Assembly (NCBI RefSeq): GCF_001544795.2
Contig: NZ_FCOI02000041.1
Span: forward strand, 1-56,975
Length of the DNA: 56,975 nucleotides
From: Caballeronia temeraria
GTDB taxonomy: Bacteria; Pseudomonadota; Gammaproteobacteria; Burkholderiales; Burkholderiaceae
Direction of reading: 5' to 3'
A program made the translations under genes and the position numbers. Of this stretch, positions 1 through 11,422 are shown piece by piece (position 1 is the first letter of the stretch; every line of letters starts with the position of its first letter). A model generated the notes under the pieces. That model searched no databases. It was given only the letters and a program-made list of their open reading frames with translations, and was not told the origin of the DNA.

Positions 1-406
1 TTCCCTTGCATACCCTGCGGCAGCGCGCAGCGCTGTGCCGGAACCCTTTCGTGCTGGTCCAGCGCCTTAAAACGACTAGCTTGTCAGACCGCGCGCGAGC
101 CAAGCCCGGTGGGTCCTTCGAGGGCACTCTTTAGGCGAGGGCCGCCGAGGACGAGAGAACTACTCAAACTACGTGTGACCGCGGGCCTGAAAAGCTGCTT
201 TCTTTGGTTACTTTCTTTGCAGCAGCAAAGAAAGTGACTGCCGCCCCGCACAGGGGCAGTGCTAATAGACCGCAAAGAACTCAGGATTCCACGAAAGCGA
301 AAGCGAAAGCAAAAACAAAAACAAAAAACGGACCGGCACCGACCACTTTCCCGAAGAAGAAGAAAGCACCAGCACCGGTCCGCACGGACCGACTCTCAGC
401 CCAAAC
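1..406. other. Intergenic region downstream of nrdA
   Basis: No convincing gene lies here; the short frames have no recognisable product. It holds a dispersed-type double hairpin (listed separately), a purine-rich low-complexity tract of repeated gcgaaa and caaaaa units near 294-331, and a short perfect palindrome at 376-391 just beyond the nrdA stop. The palindrome has no T-run and is a poor intrinsic terminator. In relatives nrdB usually follows nrdA, but it would lie left of base 1 and cannot be seen. Confidence 0.6.
199..257. repeat. Intergenic double-hairpin repeat
   Basis: Two adjacent inverted repeats are visible. Arms ctttctttgc (211-220) and gcaaagaaag (225-234) flank a 4-base loop. 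Arms gcccc (243-247) and ggggc (253-257) flank a 5-base loop. A partial direct copy, tttctttgg, precedes the first arm. From memory, similar tttctttg/gcaaagaaagtaactgcc elements recur between genes in many Burkholderiales genomes, so I infer a dispersed repeat. Its role is unknown. Confidence 0.55.
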
Positions 407-3409
<3,003 letters not shown>

Positions 3410-3832
3410 GTGCAAAACTCCTGGTGTTCGATTGGTGCGGATGGTCCGCGGATTTATCACTTATGCCGCGCGTGTCACGAGAACGTCATGGAGCGCGCGC
3501 GGGGTTTTGGCGGTAAAGCCGGGCTGTGAATACAGCAGGCTGAAAACACGAATTGCGGCGCTTACGGCCCGCATTGTTCTTGGCGTCTCATGCGGTGCCC
3601 GCGTTGGCGCGCGGTATCGGTCGACGCAACTCGCGCTCACTTGCATGCCTTCTTCACGGTGCTGCTTGCTGGCGCTCGATGTGCCCGACGCCTCTCTCCT
3701 CGCAAAGAGAAACCGTCTCGCGCATCGCCCCGGGCCAGCCAAACTTCTTCTACGCCGGAAAGCGGGCGGCGCCTGCTCGGTGGAGCGGCGCCGCCACAAC
3801 AACACAAGATGTAGTGCAAAGTCCGTCTTTCG
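3410..3832 (-). other. Long nrdA 5' leader
   Basis: This stretch lies between the predicted nrdA transcription start and the ATG. It is about 420 bases long, unusually long for a housekeeping leader. No supported ORF or known riboswitch signature was recognised. Short frames here lack recognisable products. The function, if any, is unknown. Confidence 0.4.
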
Positions 3833-3847
3833 GCACCAAGTATAGTG
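3802..3847. promoter_or_regulatory. Twin NrdR boxes upstream of nrdA
   Basis: Two 14-base imperfect palindromes, cacaagatgtagtg (3803-3816) and caccaagtatagtg (3834-3847), share the CAC-N8-GTG layout and match at 10 of 14 positions. Their starts are 31 bp apart, about three helical turns. Paired, phased boxes over a ribonucleotide reductase promoter are the known signature of NrdR repression. The second box covers the -10 and the first lies just downstream, as expected for repression. Confidence 0.7.
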
Positions 3848-3866
3848 GACAACCTCGCAGTCTCAA
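3834..3866 (-). promoter_or_regulatory. nrdA promoter
   Basis: On the minus strand, a -35 TTGAGA (3861-3866) and a -10 TATACT (3839-3844) are separated by 16 bases, a good sigma70 match. It points at nrdA. The -10 is overlapped by an NrdR-type box (3834-3847). Confidence 0.7.
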
Positions 3867-3982
3867 AAAGGTTTATTTGCCCGATGGACGCCGTTGCGGG
3901 GTTGACTTTTGCTACTGCAAAGCGCGGCAAGGCCTCGCGCGTGACGCTGCTGCGCCGCAACGAGAAAGACCTTACGCAATGC

Positions 3983-4585
3983 TCAGATGTTGGACTGAAA
4001 CGGGAAGAACGATGGCGGCAGCGCGCTGTCGTGACGCAGGCGCAGCCAGTCGAAGTGCGGGCCGGGATCGGTCTTGCGGCCGGGCGCGATGTCGGAGTGA
4101 CCGGCGAGCGCGTCGATCGGATAACGCTTCACGATCATGCGCACGAGCGCGGCGAGCGCGTCGTATTGCGCGTCCTCGAACGGCACGCGATCGCTGCCTT
4201 CGAGCTCGATGCCGATCGAGAAATCGTTGCAGCGCTCGCGTCCGCAGAACGACGAAACGCCCGCGTGCCACGCGCGTTCATCGCAGGAAACGAACTGCTG
4301 GACGGCGCCATCGCGACGAATCACGAAGTGCGCCGACACGCGCATGCCGCGCAGTTGATCGAAATACGGATGCGCGTCGTGATCGAGCGTGTTGAGGAAG
4401 AAATCGGCGATGGCGTTCGTCGTGAAATCGTCGGGCGGCAGACTGATGTTGTGCACGACGATGAGCGTTGGCGCCGCGTCGCCTGGACGCGCCTCGAAGT
4501 TCGGCGACGGCAGGCGCGTCGCGTTCGAGAGCCAGCCTTGCGCGTCGATGTGCGGGTCGGCTCGCCTGGTGACGTGCGTGTTCAT
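3983..4585 (-). CDS. ampD: 1,6-anhydro-N-acetylmuramyl-L-alanine amidase AmpD
   Basis: A cytosolic zinc amidase that removes the peptide from anhydro-muropeptides during cell-wall recycling. In AmpC-bearing relatives its loss raises beta-lactamase expression. The 200-residue product shows the Amidase_2 fold with likely zinc ligands His45 (VVHNIS), His163 and Asp173 (GHSDIAPGRKTDPG); Lys171 matches the conserved active-site lysine. The start at 4585 overlaps the upstream PP0621-family stop by ATGA, which fixes the start and suggests translational coupling. No terminator was seen before the nrdA promoter. Confidence 0.93.
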   Translation of the reverse strand: MNTHVTRRADPHIDAQGWLSNATRLPSPNFEARPGDAAPTLIVVHNISLPPDDFTTNAIADFFLNTLDHDAHPYFDQLRGMRVSAHFVIRRDGAVQQFVSCDERAWHAGVSSFCGRERCNDFSIGIELEGSDRVPFEDAQYDALAALVRMIVKRYPIDALAGHSDIAPGRKTDPGPHFDWLRLRHDSALPPSFFPFQSNI

Positions 4586-4917
4586 CGTGCGTCGCGGCCG
4601 GTCGGACGAGCCGCGAAGTGACGCGCGTGATCGGCGCAGCAGAAGCGCTCGCCCGCGACGACGATCGATTCGCTGCGCGGCGTGTGCACGCCGCATTGCG
4701 CGCAGCGGATGAGCGGATCGGCGAGTTGCGGCGCGCTCGTGGCGGCGCCGTTGCCGTTGCCGTTGCCGTTGCCATTGCGGGCGCGCTGCGCTCCGCCCGC
4801 GGTCGCGCCGCCGGGTTGCGCCTCGCCCTGCTGCGCGCGCTCGTTCGCGCGGCGCAGTTTCTTCAGAAGCCACTGGCACAGAAAGAAGAGGACGATCAGA
4901 AAGAAAAAATTTCGCAT
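4582..4917 (-). CDS. PP0621 family protein (membrane-anchored, zinc-ribbon-like)
   Basis: A 111-residue protein of unknown function. It has an N-terminal hydrophobic segment (about 4-16, with NFFFLIVLFFL), a basic stretch, an Asn-Gly dipeptide repeat, and a C-terminal CAQCG motif followed by a paired-Cys FCCADHA motif that could bind zinc. This architecture matches the PP0621 family as I recall it. The start at MRNFFF was chosen because it places the membrane segment at the N-terminus. It overlaps ampD by 4 bases and follows the ypjD-like gene by 28 bases, so the three probably form one operon. The function cannot be inferred further. Confidence 0.75.
   Translation of the reverse strand: MRNFFFLIVLFFLCQWLLKKLRRANERAQQGEAQPGGATAGGAQRARNGNGNGNGNGAATSAPQLADPLIRCAQCGVHTPRSESIVVAGERFCCADHARHFAARPTGRDAR
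4747..4776 (-). repeat. Hexanucleotide tandem repeat in PP0621-family gene
   Basis: Four perfect gccgtt units (4747-4770) and one variant gccatt unit encode five consecutive Asn-Gly dipeptides on the minus strand. Gain or loss of a unit would stay in frame and only change linker length. Confidence 0.85.
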
Positions 4918-4945
4918 CGATTTCAATGCCGATACATTCAGGCGC

Positions 4946-5854
4946 TCAGACGACCGCGCGATGCAGCAACACTTCGAACACGAAGCGGCTGCCGACATAC
5001 GCGAGCAACAGCGCGGCGAACGACGCCAGCACCCAGCGCAACGCCGCGCGCCCTCGCCATCCGGAGATGCGACGCGCGGTGAGCAGCGCGCCGAACATCA
5101 GCCAGGAGACGAAGGCGAACACGGTCTTGTGATCGAAGCGCAGCGCGCGATCGACCAGTTGCTCGTTGAACGCGATGCCCGACACGAGCGTGAGCGTGAG
5201 GAGCACGAAGCCTGCCGCGATCAGACGGAACAGCAGCTTTTCGAGGGTCAGAAGCGGCGGCAGCGTGTCGAGCCAGCTCGCAAGCCAGCCGTTGCCGGTA
5301 TGACGCGTGGCCATGCCGCGCATGCGTTGCAGGCGGCGTTCGAGCATCAGCATGAGTACGGCGTGCAGCGCGGCGATCGCGAAAAGCCCGTACGCGATGT
5401 TGGCGATCAGGAAGTGCAGCTTGAACATCGGCGCGGCGGAGTACGACAGCACGCGCACGCCGCCGAAGACGAGCGGCAGCAGCGACGCGATGCACGCGAG
5501 CGGCAGGACGAGCAGGCGCAGGCCGTCGAGCGGAAAGAAGAAGCTTTCGATCCAGTAGATGCCCGCGCCGAGCCAGAACATCGCGGAAAGCGCAAACGCG
5601 AAGCCGAAAATCATCGCGTTCTGGGGAAAGATAGTCGTGTGCAGCAGCACGCCGTGCACGAGCAGCGCCACTAATAATAGAGCGCGGCCCAGTCCGCCCA
5701 TGCCCGTCGACTTTCTGGACGCCGGCGGCGGCGCGATGCCCGAAGGCACACCGGCCAGCGCCGGTTCCACCGCCGTGTGGCGATGCGCGCGCCAGCCCGC
5801 TACGGCGAGTCCGCCGTAGAGAAGCGCAGTGAGGGCATACAGTACAATATCCAT
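4946..5854 (-). CDS. YpjD/CcsA-family cytochrome c assembly membrane protein
   Basis: A 302-residue polytopic inner-membrane protein with about eight hydrophobic segments, matching the CcsA/CcmC-type domain of the YpjD group. Family members are linked to haem handling and cytochrome c maturation, but YpjD itself is poorly defined, so the precise role is inferred. The start MDIVLYAL begins directly in the first membrane segment. It is divergent from ffh, a pairing common in proteobacteria, and leads the operon with the PP0621-family gene and ampD. Confidence 0.85.
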   Translation of the reverse strand: MDIVLYALTALLYGGLAVAGWRAHRHTAVEPALAGVPSGIAPPPASRKSTGMGGLGRALLLVALLVHGVLLHTTIFPQNAMIFGFAFALSAMFWLGAGIYWIESFFFPLDGLRLLVLPLACIASLLPLVFGGVRVLSYSAAPMFKLHFLIANIAYGLFAIAALHAVLMLMLERRLQRMRGMATRHTGNGWLASWLDTLPPLLTLEKLLFRLIAAGFVLLTLTLVSGIAFNEQLVDRALRFDHKTVFAFVSWLMFGALLTARRISGWRGRAALRWVLASFAALLLAYVGSRFVFEVLLHRAVV

Positions 5855-5962
5855 GTTCGAAGTTTACACTAGGCCCTTGAATCACGACGTTTTCTCCCTT
5901 GCGGCAGCGCGGGGCGGCACATCGTTTTGCGCTGAAAAAGGGCCGCATTCACTACCTTTCCT

Positions 5963-7330
5963 ATGCTCGATAACCTGACACAACGGATGGCGCGCGTCGT
6001 CAAGACGCTCCGCGGCGAGGCTCGGCTCACCGAGGCCAACACGCAAGAGATGTTGCGGGAAGTGCGTCTCGCGCTGCTCGAAGCCGACGTGGCGCTGCCG
6101 GTCGTGCGCGAGTTCATCGCCAAGGTGAAGGAGAAGGCGCTCGGCGAGGAAGTGTTGTCGAGCCTGTCACCGGGTCAGGCGCTCGTCGGCGTCGTCCAGA
6201 AGGAACTGACCGCCGTGATCGGCGGCGATTACGAAGGCAAGGCCGCCGAGCTGAATCTCGCCGTCGCGCCGCCCGCCGTGATCCTGATGGCCGGTCTGCA
6301 GGGCGCGGGTAAAACCACGACGACGGGTAAGCTCGCCAAGCTCCTGCGCGAGAAGAGCAAGAAGAAGGTGCTCACCGTGTCCGTCGACGTGTATCGCCCC
6401 GCCGCTATCCGTCAGTTGCAGACGGTGACCGAGCAGGTCGGCGCGGACTTCTTCCCGTCGGAGCCGGATCAGAAACCCGCGGATATCGCGCGCGCGGCGA
6501 TCGACTGGGCGAAGCGTCACTATCACGACGTCGTGATCGTCGATACGGCCGGCCGTCTCGGTATCGACGAAGCCATGATGAACGAGATCAGCGAGTTGCA
6601 CGCGCTGCTCAAGCCCGCTGAAACGCTCTTCGTCGTCGACGCCATGCTGGGTCAGGACGCGGTCAACACCGCGAAGGCGTTCAACGACGCGCTTCCGCTC
6701 ACCGGCGTGGTGCTCACCAAGCTCGACGGCGATTCGCGCGGCGGTGCGGCGCTCTCCGTGCGCCACGTCACCGGCAAGCCGATCAAGTTCGTCGGCGTTG
6801 CGGAAAAGCTCGACGGTCTCGAAGTGTTCCATCCGGATCGCATGGCGAACCGGATTCTCGGCATGGGCGACATTCTCGCGCTCGTCGAGGAAGCGCAGCG
6901 CGGCGTCGACACGCAAGCCGCGCAGAAGCTCGCCGACAAGGTCAAGAAAGGCGGCGACTTCGACCTGAACGACTTCAAGGCGCAGCTTTCGCAGATGAAG
7001 AAGATGGGCGGCCTCTCGTCGCTCATGGACAAGCTGCCCGCGCAGTTTCAGCAGGCCGCGCAAGGCGCGGACATGAACAACGCCGAAAAGCAGATGCGCC
7101 GCATGGAAGGCATCATCAACTCGATGACACGGCAGGAACGCGCGAAGCCCGAACTCATCAAGGCCGCGCGCAAGCGTCGCATCGCGGCGGGCGCGGGCGT
7201 TCACGTGCAGGAGGTGAACCGCATGCTGAATCAGTACGAGCAGATGCGCGGCATGATGAAGAAGCTGAAAGGCGGCAACCTGCAAAAAATGATGCGCGGC
7301 ATGAAGGGCATGCTGCCCGGCATGCGCTGA
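5963..7330 (+). CDS. ffh: Signal recognition particle GTPase Ffh
   Basis: Binds signal sequences on ribosomes and, with 4.5S RNA and FtsY, targets membrane proteins co-translationally. At 455 residues it has normal family length. It shows the N-terminal four-helix N domain, the G domain with P-loop GLQGAGKTTTTGK, DTAGR and TKLDGD motifs, and a methionine-rich M domain at the C-terminus (GMKGMLPGMR). The start MLDNLTQRM matches the family N-terminus. The gene stands alone, divergent from the ypjD-like gene. Confidence 0.98.
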   Translation: MLDNLTQRMARVVKTLRGEARLTEANTQEMLREVRLALLEADVALPVVREFIAKVKEKALGEEVLSSLSPGQALVGVVQKELTAVIGGDYEGKAAELNLAVAPPAVILMAGLQGAGKTTTTGKLAKLLREKSKKKVLTVSVDVYRPAAIRQLQTVTEQVGADFFPSEPDQKPADIARAAIDWAKRHYHDVVIVDTAGRLGIDEAMMNEISELHALLKPAETLFVVDAMLGQDAVNTAKAFNDALPLTGVVLTKLDGDSRGGAALSVRHVTGKPIKFVGVAEKLDGLEVFHPDRMANRILGMGDILALVEEAQRGVDTQAAQKLADKVKKGGDFDLNDFKAQLSQMKKMGGLSSLMDKLPAQFQQAAQGADMNNAEKQMRRMEGIINSMTRQERAKPELIKAARKRRIAAGAGVHVQEVNRMLNQYEQMRGMMKKLKGGNLQKMMRGMKGMLPGMR

Positions 7331-7344
7331 TCGCACTTTTATTG

Positions 7345-7389
7345 AACCCGCGTGCTCTTCGGGCGTCCGACTCGCAAGACACGCGGGTT
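7345..7389 (+). terminator. Possible ffh terminator (weak)
   Basis: Arms aacccgcgtg (7345-7354) and cacgcgggtt (7380-7389) form a perfect 10-bp stem around a 25-base loop, 15 bases after the ffh stop. The trailing T-run is short (tttat). It may be a weak terminator or part of the hpt leader. Confidence 0.4.
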
Positions 7390-7453
7390 TATCATATGGC
7401 GCACGCCGCCGTTTTTTTCCACACTGAGAAGTCAGCCTTTCCCGCTTCCCCTT

Positions 7454-8005
7454 ATGAATCGCGAAGAAGCCCTCCATATTTTCAGCCACTCCGAAGAGAT
7501 CGTGACGGCTGACGAAGTCAACGCATCGATCGGCAAGATGGCCACGGCCATCAAGGCGGCGACGAAAGACGACTTCCCGCTCGTCCTCTCGGTCATGGGG
7601 GGCGCGGCCGTGTTCACCGGCATGCTGCTGCCGCATCTCGACTTCCCGCTCGAGTTCGATTACATCCACCTGACGCGCTATCGCAACGCCATCAAGGGCG
7701 GCAGCGAGATGCAATGGCGCGTGGCGCCGGCGGAATCGGTGAAGGATCGCGTGGTGCTCGTGCTCGACGACATCCTCGACGAAGGCGAGACCATGGCCGC
7801 GATCCGCGACCGCATCATGGCGATGGGCGCGAAGACGTTTCTCTCCGCGGTGCTGTGCGAGAAGATCATCCCGAAAGCGAAACCGCTGCGTCCGGATTTT
7901 TGCGGATTCGAGGTGCCGGATCGCTACGTGTTCGGCTGCGGGATGGACGCGAAGGGCTACTGGCGCAATTTGCCGACGATTCGGGCGTTGACTGAAGGGG
8001 CGTGA
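7454..8005 (+). CDS. hpt: Hypoxanthine-guanine phosphoribosyltransferase
   Basis: Purine salvage enzyme converting hypoxanthine or guanine plus PRPP to IMP or GMP in the cytosol. The 183-residue product carries the type I PRTase PRPP-binding motif VVLVLDDILDEGET. The sequence begins MNREEALHIFSHSEEI. An upstream in-frame extension from 7352 looks non-coding, so ATG 7454 was chosen. Guanine versus hypoxanthine preference cannot be read from sequence. It is followed by a strong bidirectional terminator shared with marC. Confidence 0.92.
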   Translation: MNREEALHIFSHSEEIVTADEVNASIGKMATAIKAATKDDFPLVLSVMGGAAVFTGMLLPHLDFPLEFDYIHLTRYRNAIKGGSEMQWRVAPAESVKDRVVLVLDDILDEGETMAAIRDRIMAMGAKTFLSAVLCEKIIPKAKPLRPDFCGFEVPDRYVFGCGMDAKGYWRNLPTIRALTEGA

Positions 8006-8025
8006 TCGAACGCCCCTGCCAAAAG

Positions 8026-8052
8026 AAAAGCGGCCCGCGAGGCCGCTTTTTT
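8026..8052. terminator. Bidirectional terminator between hpt and marC
   Basis: A perfect 10-bp stem, aaaagcggcc (8026-8035) and ggccgctttt (8041-8050), has a 5-base loop and T-runs on both strands. It ends convergent hpt and marC. Confidence 0.9.
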
Positions 8053-8651
8053 CATAGCTGATGCACGAAAGTGCGTATGCCCGTCAGCATCATCTCGACG
8101 GAAATCGCGACCAGCACGAGTCCCATCAAACGCTCGAACGCCGTCACCACGCGCTCGCCGAGCCACTGCTGAATCTTCTCGGCGAGGATCAGCACGATCG
8201 CGCACACGATCATCGTCACCGTGAGCGCGCCGATCCATTCGAACATCTTGCCGGGCGCTTGCGACGTCAGCAGCATCACCGTGGCCAGCGCCGATGGCCC
8301 CGCCAGCGCCGGAATCGCAAGCGGCACGATCAGCGGTTCGCCGCCGCGCGAATCGCCGCCCATGGCGCCGTCCGGATGCGGAAAGATCATGCGCAGCGCG
8401 ATCAGAAACAGCACGATGCCGCCCGCGATGCGCAACGAGACATCCGTGAGATTCATCGCGCGCAGGAAGCGGTCGCCCGCCATCATGAACACCAGCAGGA
8501 TGACGAACGCGATCGCCACTTCGCGCAGCACCACGACGCGCCGCCGTTCCTTGGCGACGCTACGCAGCGCGTTGATGAAGATTGGGATGTTGCCGAGCGG
8601 ATCGGTGATCAGCAGCAGCAGGATCGTCGCAGACAGGAAGTTGTACTGCAT
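8052..8651 (-). CDS. MarC family integral membrane protein
   Basis: A 199-residue inner-membrane protein with about six hydrophobic segments and the MarC/YhgN-family N-terminal motif ITDPLGNIPIF. The family was once linked to multiple antibiotic resistance, but that role was not upheld and its substrate is unknown. The ATG overlaps the proS stop by one base (TAATG), indicating co-transcription and probably coupled translation with proS. Confidence 0.88.
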   Translation of the reverse strand: MQYNFLSATILLLLITDPLGNIPIFINALRSVAKERRRVVVLREVAIAFVILLVFMMAGDRFLRAMNLTDVSLRIAGGIVLFLIALRMIFPHPDGAMGGDSRGGEPLIVPLAIPALAGPSALATVMLLTSQAPGKMFEWIGALTVTMIVCAIVLILAEKIQQWLGERVVTAFERLMGLVLVAISVEMMLTGIRTFVHQL

Positions 8652-10387
8652 TACTTCCCGAGCGCGGCCCGCACTTTGCCGACGACGACATCCGCCGCTT
8701 CATCGACCGGCAGCAGCGTGGCTTCGGCGTCGCGGCGGCCCTGATATTCCAGCTTGCCTTCCTTCAACCCGCGATCGCCGATCACGATGCGATGCGGCAC
8801 GCCGATCAGCTCCCAGTCCGCGAACATCACGCCGGGACGCTCGCCGCGATCGTCGAGAATCACGTCGATGCCCGCCTGCTGCAACGTGGCGTACAGCTTG
8901 TCGGCCTGCTCGCGCACGGCGTCGCTGCGGTCGTAGCCCATCGGGCAAATCACGACTTCGAACGGCGCGATGGCTTCCGGCCAGATGATGCCGCGGTCAT
9001 CGAAGTTCTGTTCGATCGCCGCGCCCAGCACGCGCGTCACGCCGATGCCGTAGCAGCCCATCTGCATCGGCGCGGGCTTGCCGTTTTCGTCGAGGAAAGT
9101 TGCGCCCATTGAATCGGAATACTTGGTGCCGAGCTGGAACACGTGGCCCACTTCGATACCACGGCAGATTTCCAGCGTGCCACGGCCGTCCGGCGACGGG
9201 TCGCCCGCGACGACATTGCGGATGTCCGCCACTTCCGGCTCGGGCAGATCGCGGCCCCAGTTCACGCCGGTCGTGTGGTAGTCCACCTCGTTCGTGCCGA
9301 CGACGAAGTCGCTCATGTTCGCGACCGTGCGATCCGCGATCACGCGCACCGGCTTCTTCGTGTTCAGCGGTCCGAGATAGCCCGGCGGCGTGCCGAACCA
9401 TTCGATGATCTCCGCTTCCGTCGCGAAACGGTAACCCTTGAGGCCCGGCAGCTTGCCGGTCTTGATGTCGTTGAGCGAGTGATCGCCGCGCAGCATCAGC
9501 AACCAGATGGTCGGCTCGGCGCCTTCGTTCTCGGTGGCCAGAACGATCGACTTGATGGTCTTTTCGAGCGGAATGTTCAGCAGTTGCGCAACCGCCTCGC
9601 ACTTCGCGGCGCCGGGCGTCGGCGTCTTTTTCAGCTCCTCGGCCGGCGCGGCGCGTTGCGCGATGAGCGGCAGCGCATCGGCGGCTTCGACGTTCGCCGC
9701 GAACTCCGAGCTCGGGCAATACGCGATGTCGTCCTCGCCCGTGTCGGCGATCACGTGGAATTCATGCGAGCCGCTGCCGCCGATCGAACCGTTGTCCGCC
9801 GCGACCGCGCGGAACTCCAGACCGATGCGCGTGAAGATGCGCACATAGGCTTCGTACATCTTGCGATACGACTCGGCGAGGCCGTCGAAATCTTTGTCGA
9901 ACGAGTACGCGTCCTTCATGATGAACTCGCGGCCGCGCATCACGCCGAAGCGCGGACGGATTTCGTCGCGGAACTTCGTTTGAATCTGATAGAAGTTCAC
10001 CGGCAACTGGCGATAGCTCTTGATCTCGCGACGCGCGATGTCGGTAACGACTTCCTCGTGCGTCGGGCCCATCACGAAATCGCGCTCGTGGCGATCCTTG
10101 AAGCGCAGCAGTTCGGGGCCGTATTGCTCCCAGCGGCCCGACTCCTGCCACAGTTCGGCGGGCTGCACGGCGGGCATCAGCAATTCGAGCGCGCCCGCGC
10201 GATTCATCTCTTCACGCACGATGGCTTCGACCTTGCGCACCGAGCGCAAGCCGATCGGCATGTAATCGTAGATGCCGCCCGCGACGCGGCGGATCATGCC
10301 GGCACGCATCATCAGCTTGTGACTGACGATCTCGGCGTCGGCGGGAGCTTCTTTCAGGGTGCCGATGAAGAAACGGGATGCTTTCAT
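8651..10387 (-). CDS. proS: Prolyl-tRNA synthetase
   Basis: Charges tRNA-Pro with proline. The 578-residue length is that of the bacterial (ProS type 1) form, which carries an editing insertion (INS/YbaK-like) between class II motifs 2 and 3. That region is visible around residues 230-390, including WLLMLRGDHSLNDIKTGKL. The class II core includes EMNRAGALELLMPA and the C-terminal anticodon-binding domain. The start MKASRFFIGTLKEAP matches the family. It is divergent from rppH. A tRNA-Pro gene lies about 6 kb away in the same window. Confidence 0.97.
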   Translation of the reverse strand: MKASRFFIGTLKEAPADAEIVSHKLMMRAGMIRRVAGGIYDYMPIGLRSVRKVEAIVREEMNRAGALELLMPAVQPAELWQESGRWEQYGPELLRFKDRHERDFVMGPTHEEVVTDIARREIKSYRQLPVNFYQIQTKFRDEIRPRFGVMRGREFIMKDAYSFDKDFDGLAESYRKMYEAYVRIFTRIGLEFRAVAADNGSIGGSGSHEFHVIADTGEDDIAYCPSSEFAANVEAADALPLIAQRAAPAEELKKTPTPGAAKCEAVAQLLNIPLEKTIKSIVLATENEGAEPTIWLLMLRGDHSLNDIKTGKLPGLKGYRFATEAEIIEWFGTPPGYLGPLNTKKPVRVIADRTVANMSDFVVGTNEVDYHTTGVNWGRDLPEPEVADIRNVVAGDPSPDGRGTLEICRGIEVGHVFQLGTKYSDSMGATFLDENGKPAPMQMGCYGIGVTRVLGAAIEQNFDDRGIIWPEAIAPFEVVICPMGYDRSDAVREQADKLYATLQQAGIDVILDDRGERPGVMFADWELIGVPHRIVIGDRGLKEGKLEYQGRRDAEATLLPVDEAADVVVGKVRAALGK

Positions 10388-10594
10388 TCAAATTTTCCAA
10401 ATGCGGCGCACGCTTCGGAGCCAGTGTGGCGCCAGAGCAGGCGAAACGAGGGTGAACGACGGAAACGGCCGACGGCTTTGCAAAGAAGAAGATTTTGCCG
10501 TCTTCCGGGAACGCTGGCAAAGCGTCTTGCACCCTGCCCGGGAAACGCGCCCCGAATTCGGGTTCGGCCCGGTGCGCGGGGTCCGTTAACTGTT

Positions 10595-10600
10595 TATAAT
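10595..10600 (+). promoter_or_regulatory. -10 element upstream of rppH
   Basis: A perfect TATAAT lies 34 bases before the rppH ATG. No clear -35 is visible at the right spacing, so promoter strength is uncertain. Confidence 0.5.
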
Positions 10601-10633
10601 CAAAGCAATTTTAAAGGATTTGAAGGTGGCTGT

Positions 10634-11278
10634 ATGCTGGATCGTGAAGGCTTTCGCCCGAACGTCGGCATCATCCTCTTGAACGCGCGCAACGAAGTGT
10701 TTTGGGGCAAGCGGCTGCGTGAACATTCCTGGCAGTTTCCGCAAGGGGGCATCAAATACGGTGAGACCCCTGTGCAAGCGATGTATCGGGAGTTACACGA
10801 AGAAACCGGCCTGTTACCGGAGCATGTGAAAGTTGTCGGTCGCACGCGCGACTGGCTGCGTTATGAGGTGCCGGACAAGTTCATCAAGCGCGAGGTGCGC
10901 GGACATTATCGCGGTCAGAAACAGATCTGGTTTCTGCTGCGCATGGTGGGCCGCGATTGCGACATCTGCCTGCGCGCGACGGACCATCCGGAATTCGATG
11001 CCTGGCGCTGGAACGAGTATTGGGTACCGCTGGATGCGGTCATCGAGTTCAAGCGCGACGTTTATCAAATGGCTCTCACCGAGCTGTCCCGCTTCCTGCG
11101 GCGTACCAACTCCCGCGGTGAACGCGGCGAGCGAGCCGCGCATCACGGGCCGCGCTATCCACGCGTCGTCCAGACGATGACCATCGAAGCGCCTGCCGTT
11201 ACTGCATCCGGCGCGGCAGTTCAGGCAGAATGCACGGTCACCGAAGAAGTGCATGTGATCGTGCACCGCTCATCGTGA
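10634..11278 (+). CDS. rppH: RNA 5' pyrophosphohydrolase RppH
   Basis: Removes pyrophosphate from 5' triphosphorylated RNAs and so starts RNase E-dependent mRNA decay. The full Nudix box is present (G38 x5 E44 x7 R52-E53-L-x-E56-E57-x-G59). The start MLDREGFRPNVGIIL matches the family. At 214 residues it is longer than E. coli RppH (176) because of a poorly conserved C-terminal tail after about residue 160. ATG 10634 was chosen over a far longer open frame because conservation begins there. Confidence 0.95.
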   Translation: MLDREGFRPNVGIILLNARNEVFWGKRLREHSWQFPQGGIKYGETPVQAMYRELHEETGLLPEHVKVVGRTRDWLRYEVPDKFIKREVRGHYRGQKQIWFLLRMVGRDCDICLRATDHPEFDAWRWNEYWVPLDAVIEFKRDVYQMALTELSRFLRRTNSRGERGERAAHHGPRYPRVVQTMTIEAPAVTASGAAVQAECTVTEEVHVIVHRSS

Positions 11279-11422
11279 GACTGAGCACCGCAGCCCTTCG
11301 ACTACGTTGACACTCAATTCGATTGCGATCGATGGCACGGCGAACTTCTCGCCGTGCCATCGCGCTTTGTTCCGCCGGGCGGGCGCTTTGCGTTCCGCGC
11401 GCATGTTTCCGGGAAGACCCAA

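Noticed and set aside
376..391. Palindrome after nrdA as an intrinsic terminator
   Set aside because: The stem is short and no T-run follows on the minus strand.
9143..10633. A long upstream in-frame extension of rppH to 9143
   Set aside because: It crosses proS on the other strand and the rppH promoter; RppH homology begins at 10634.
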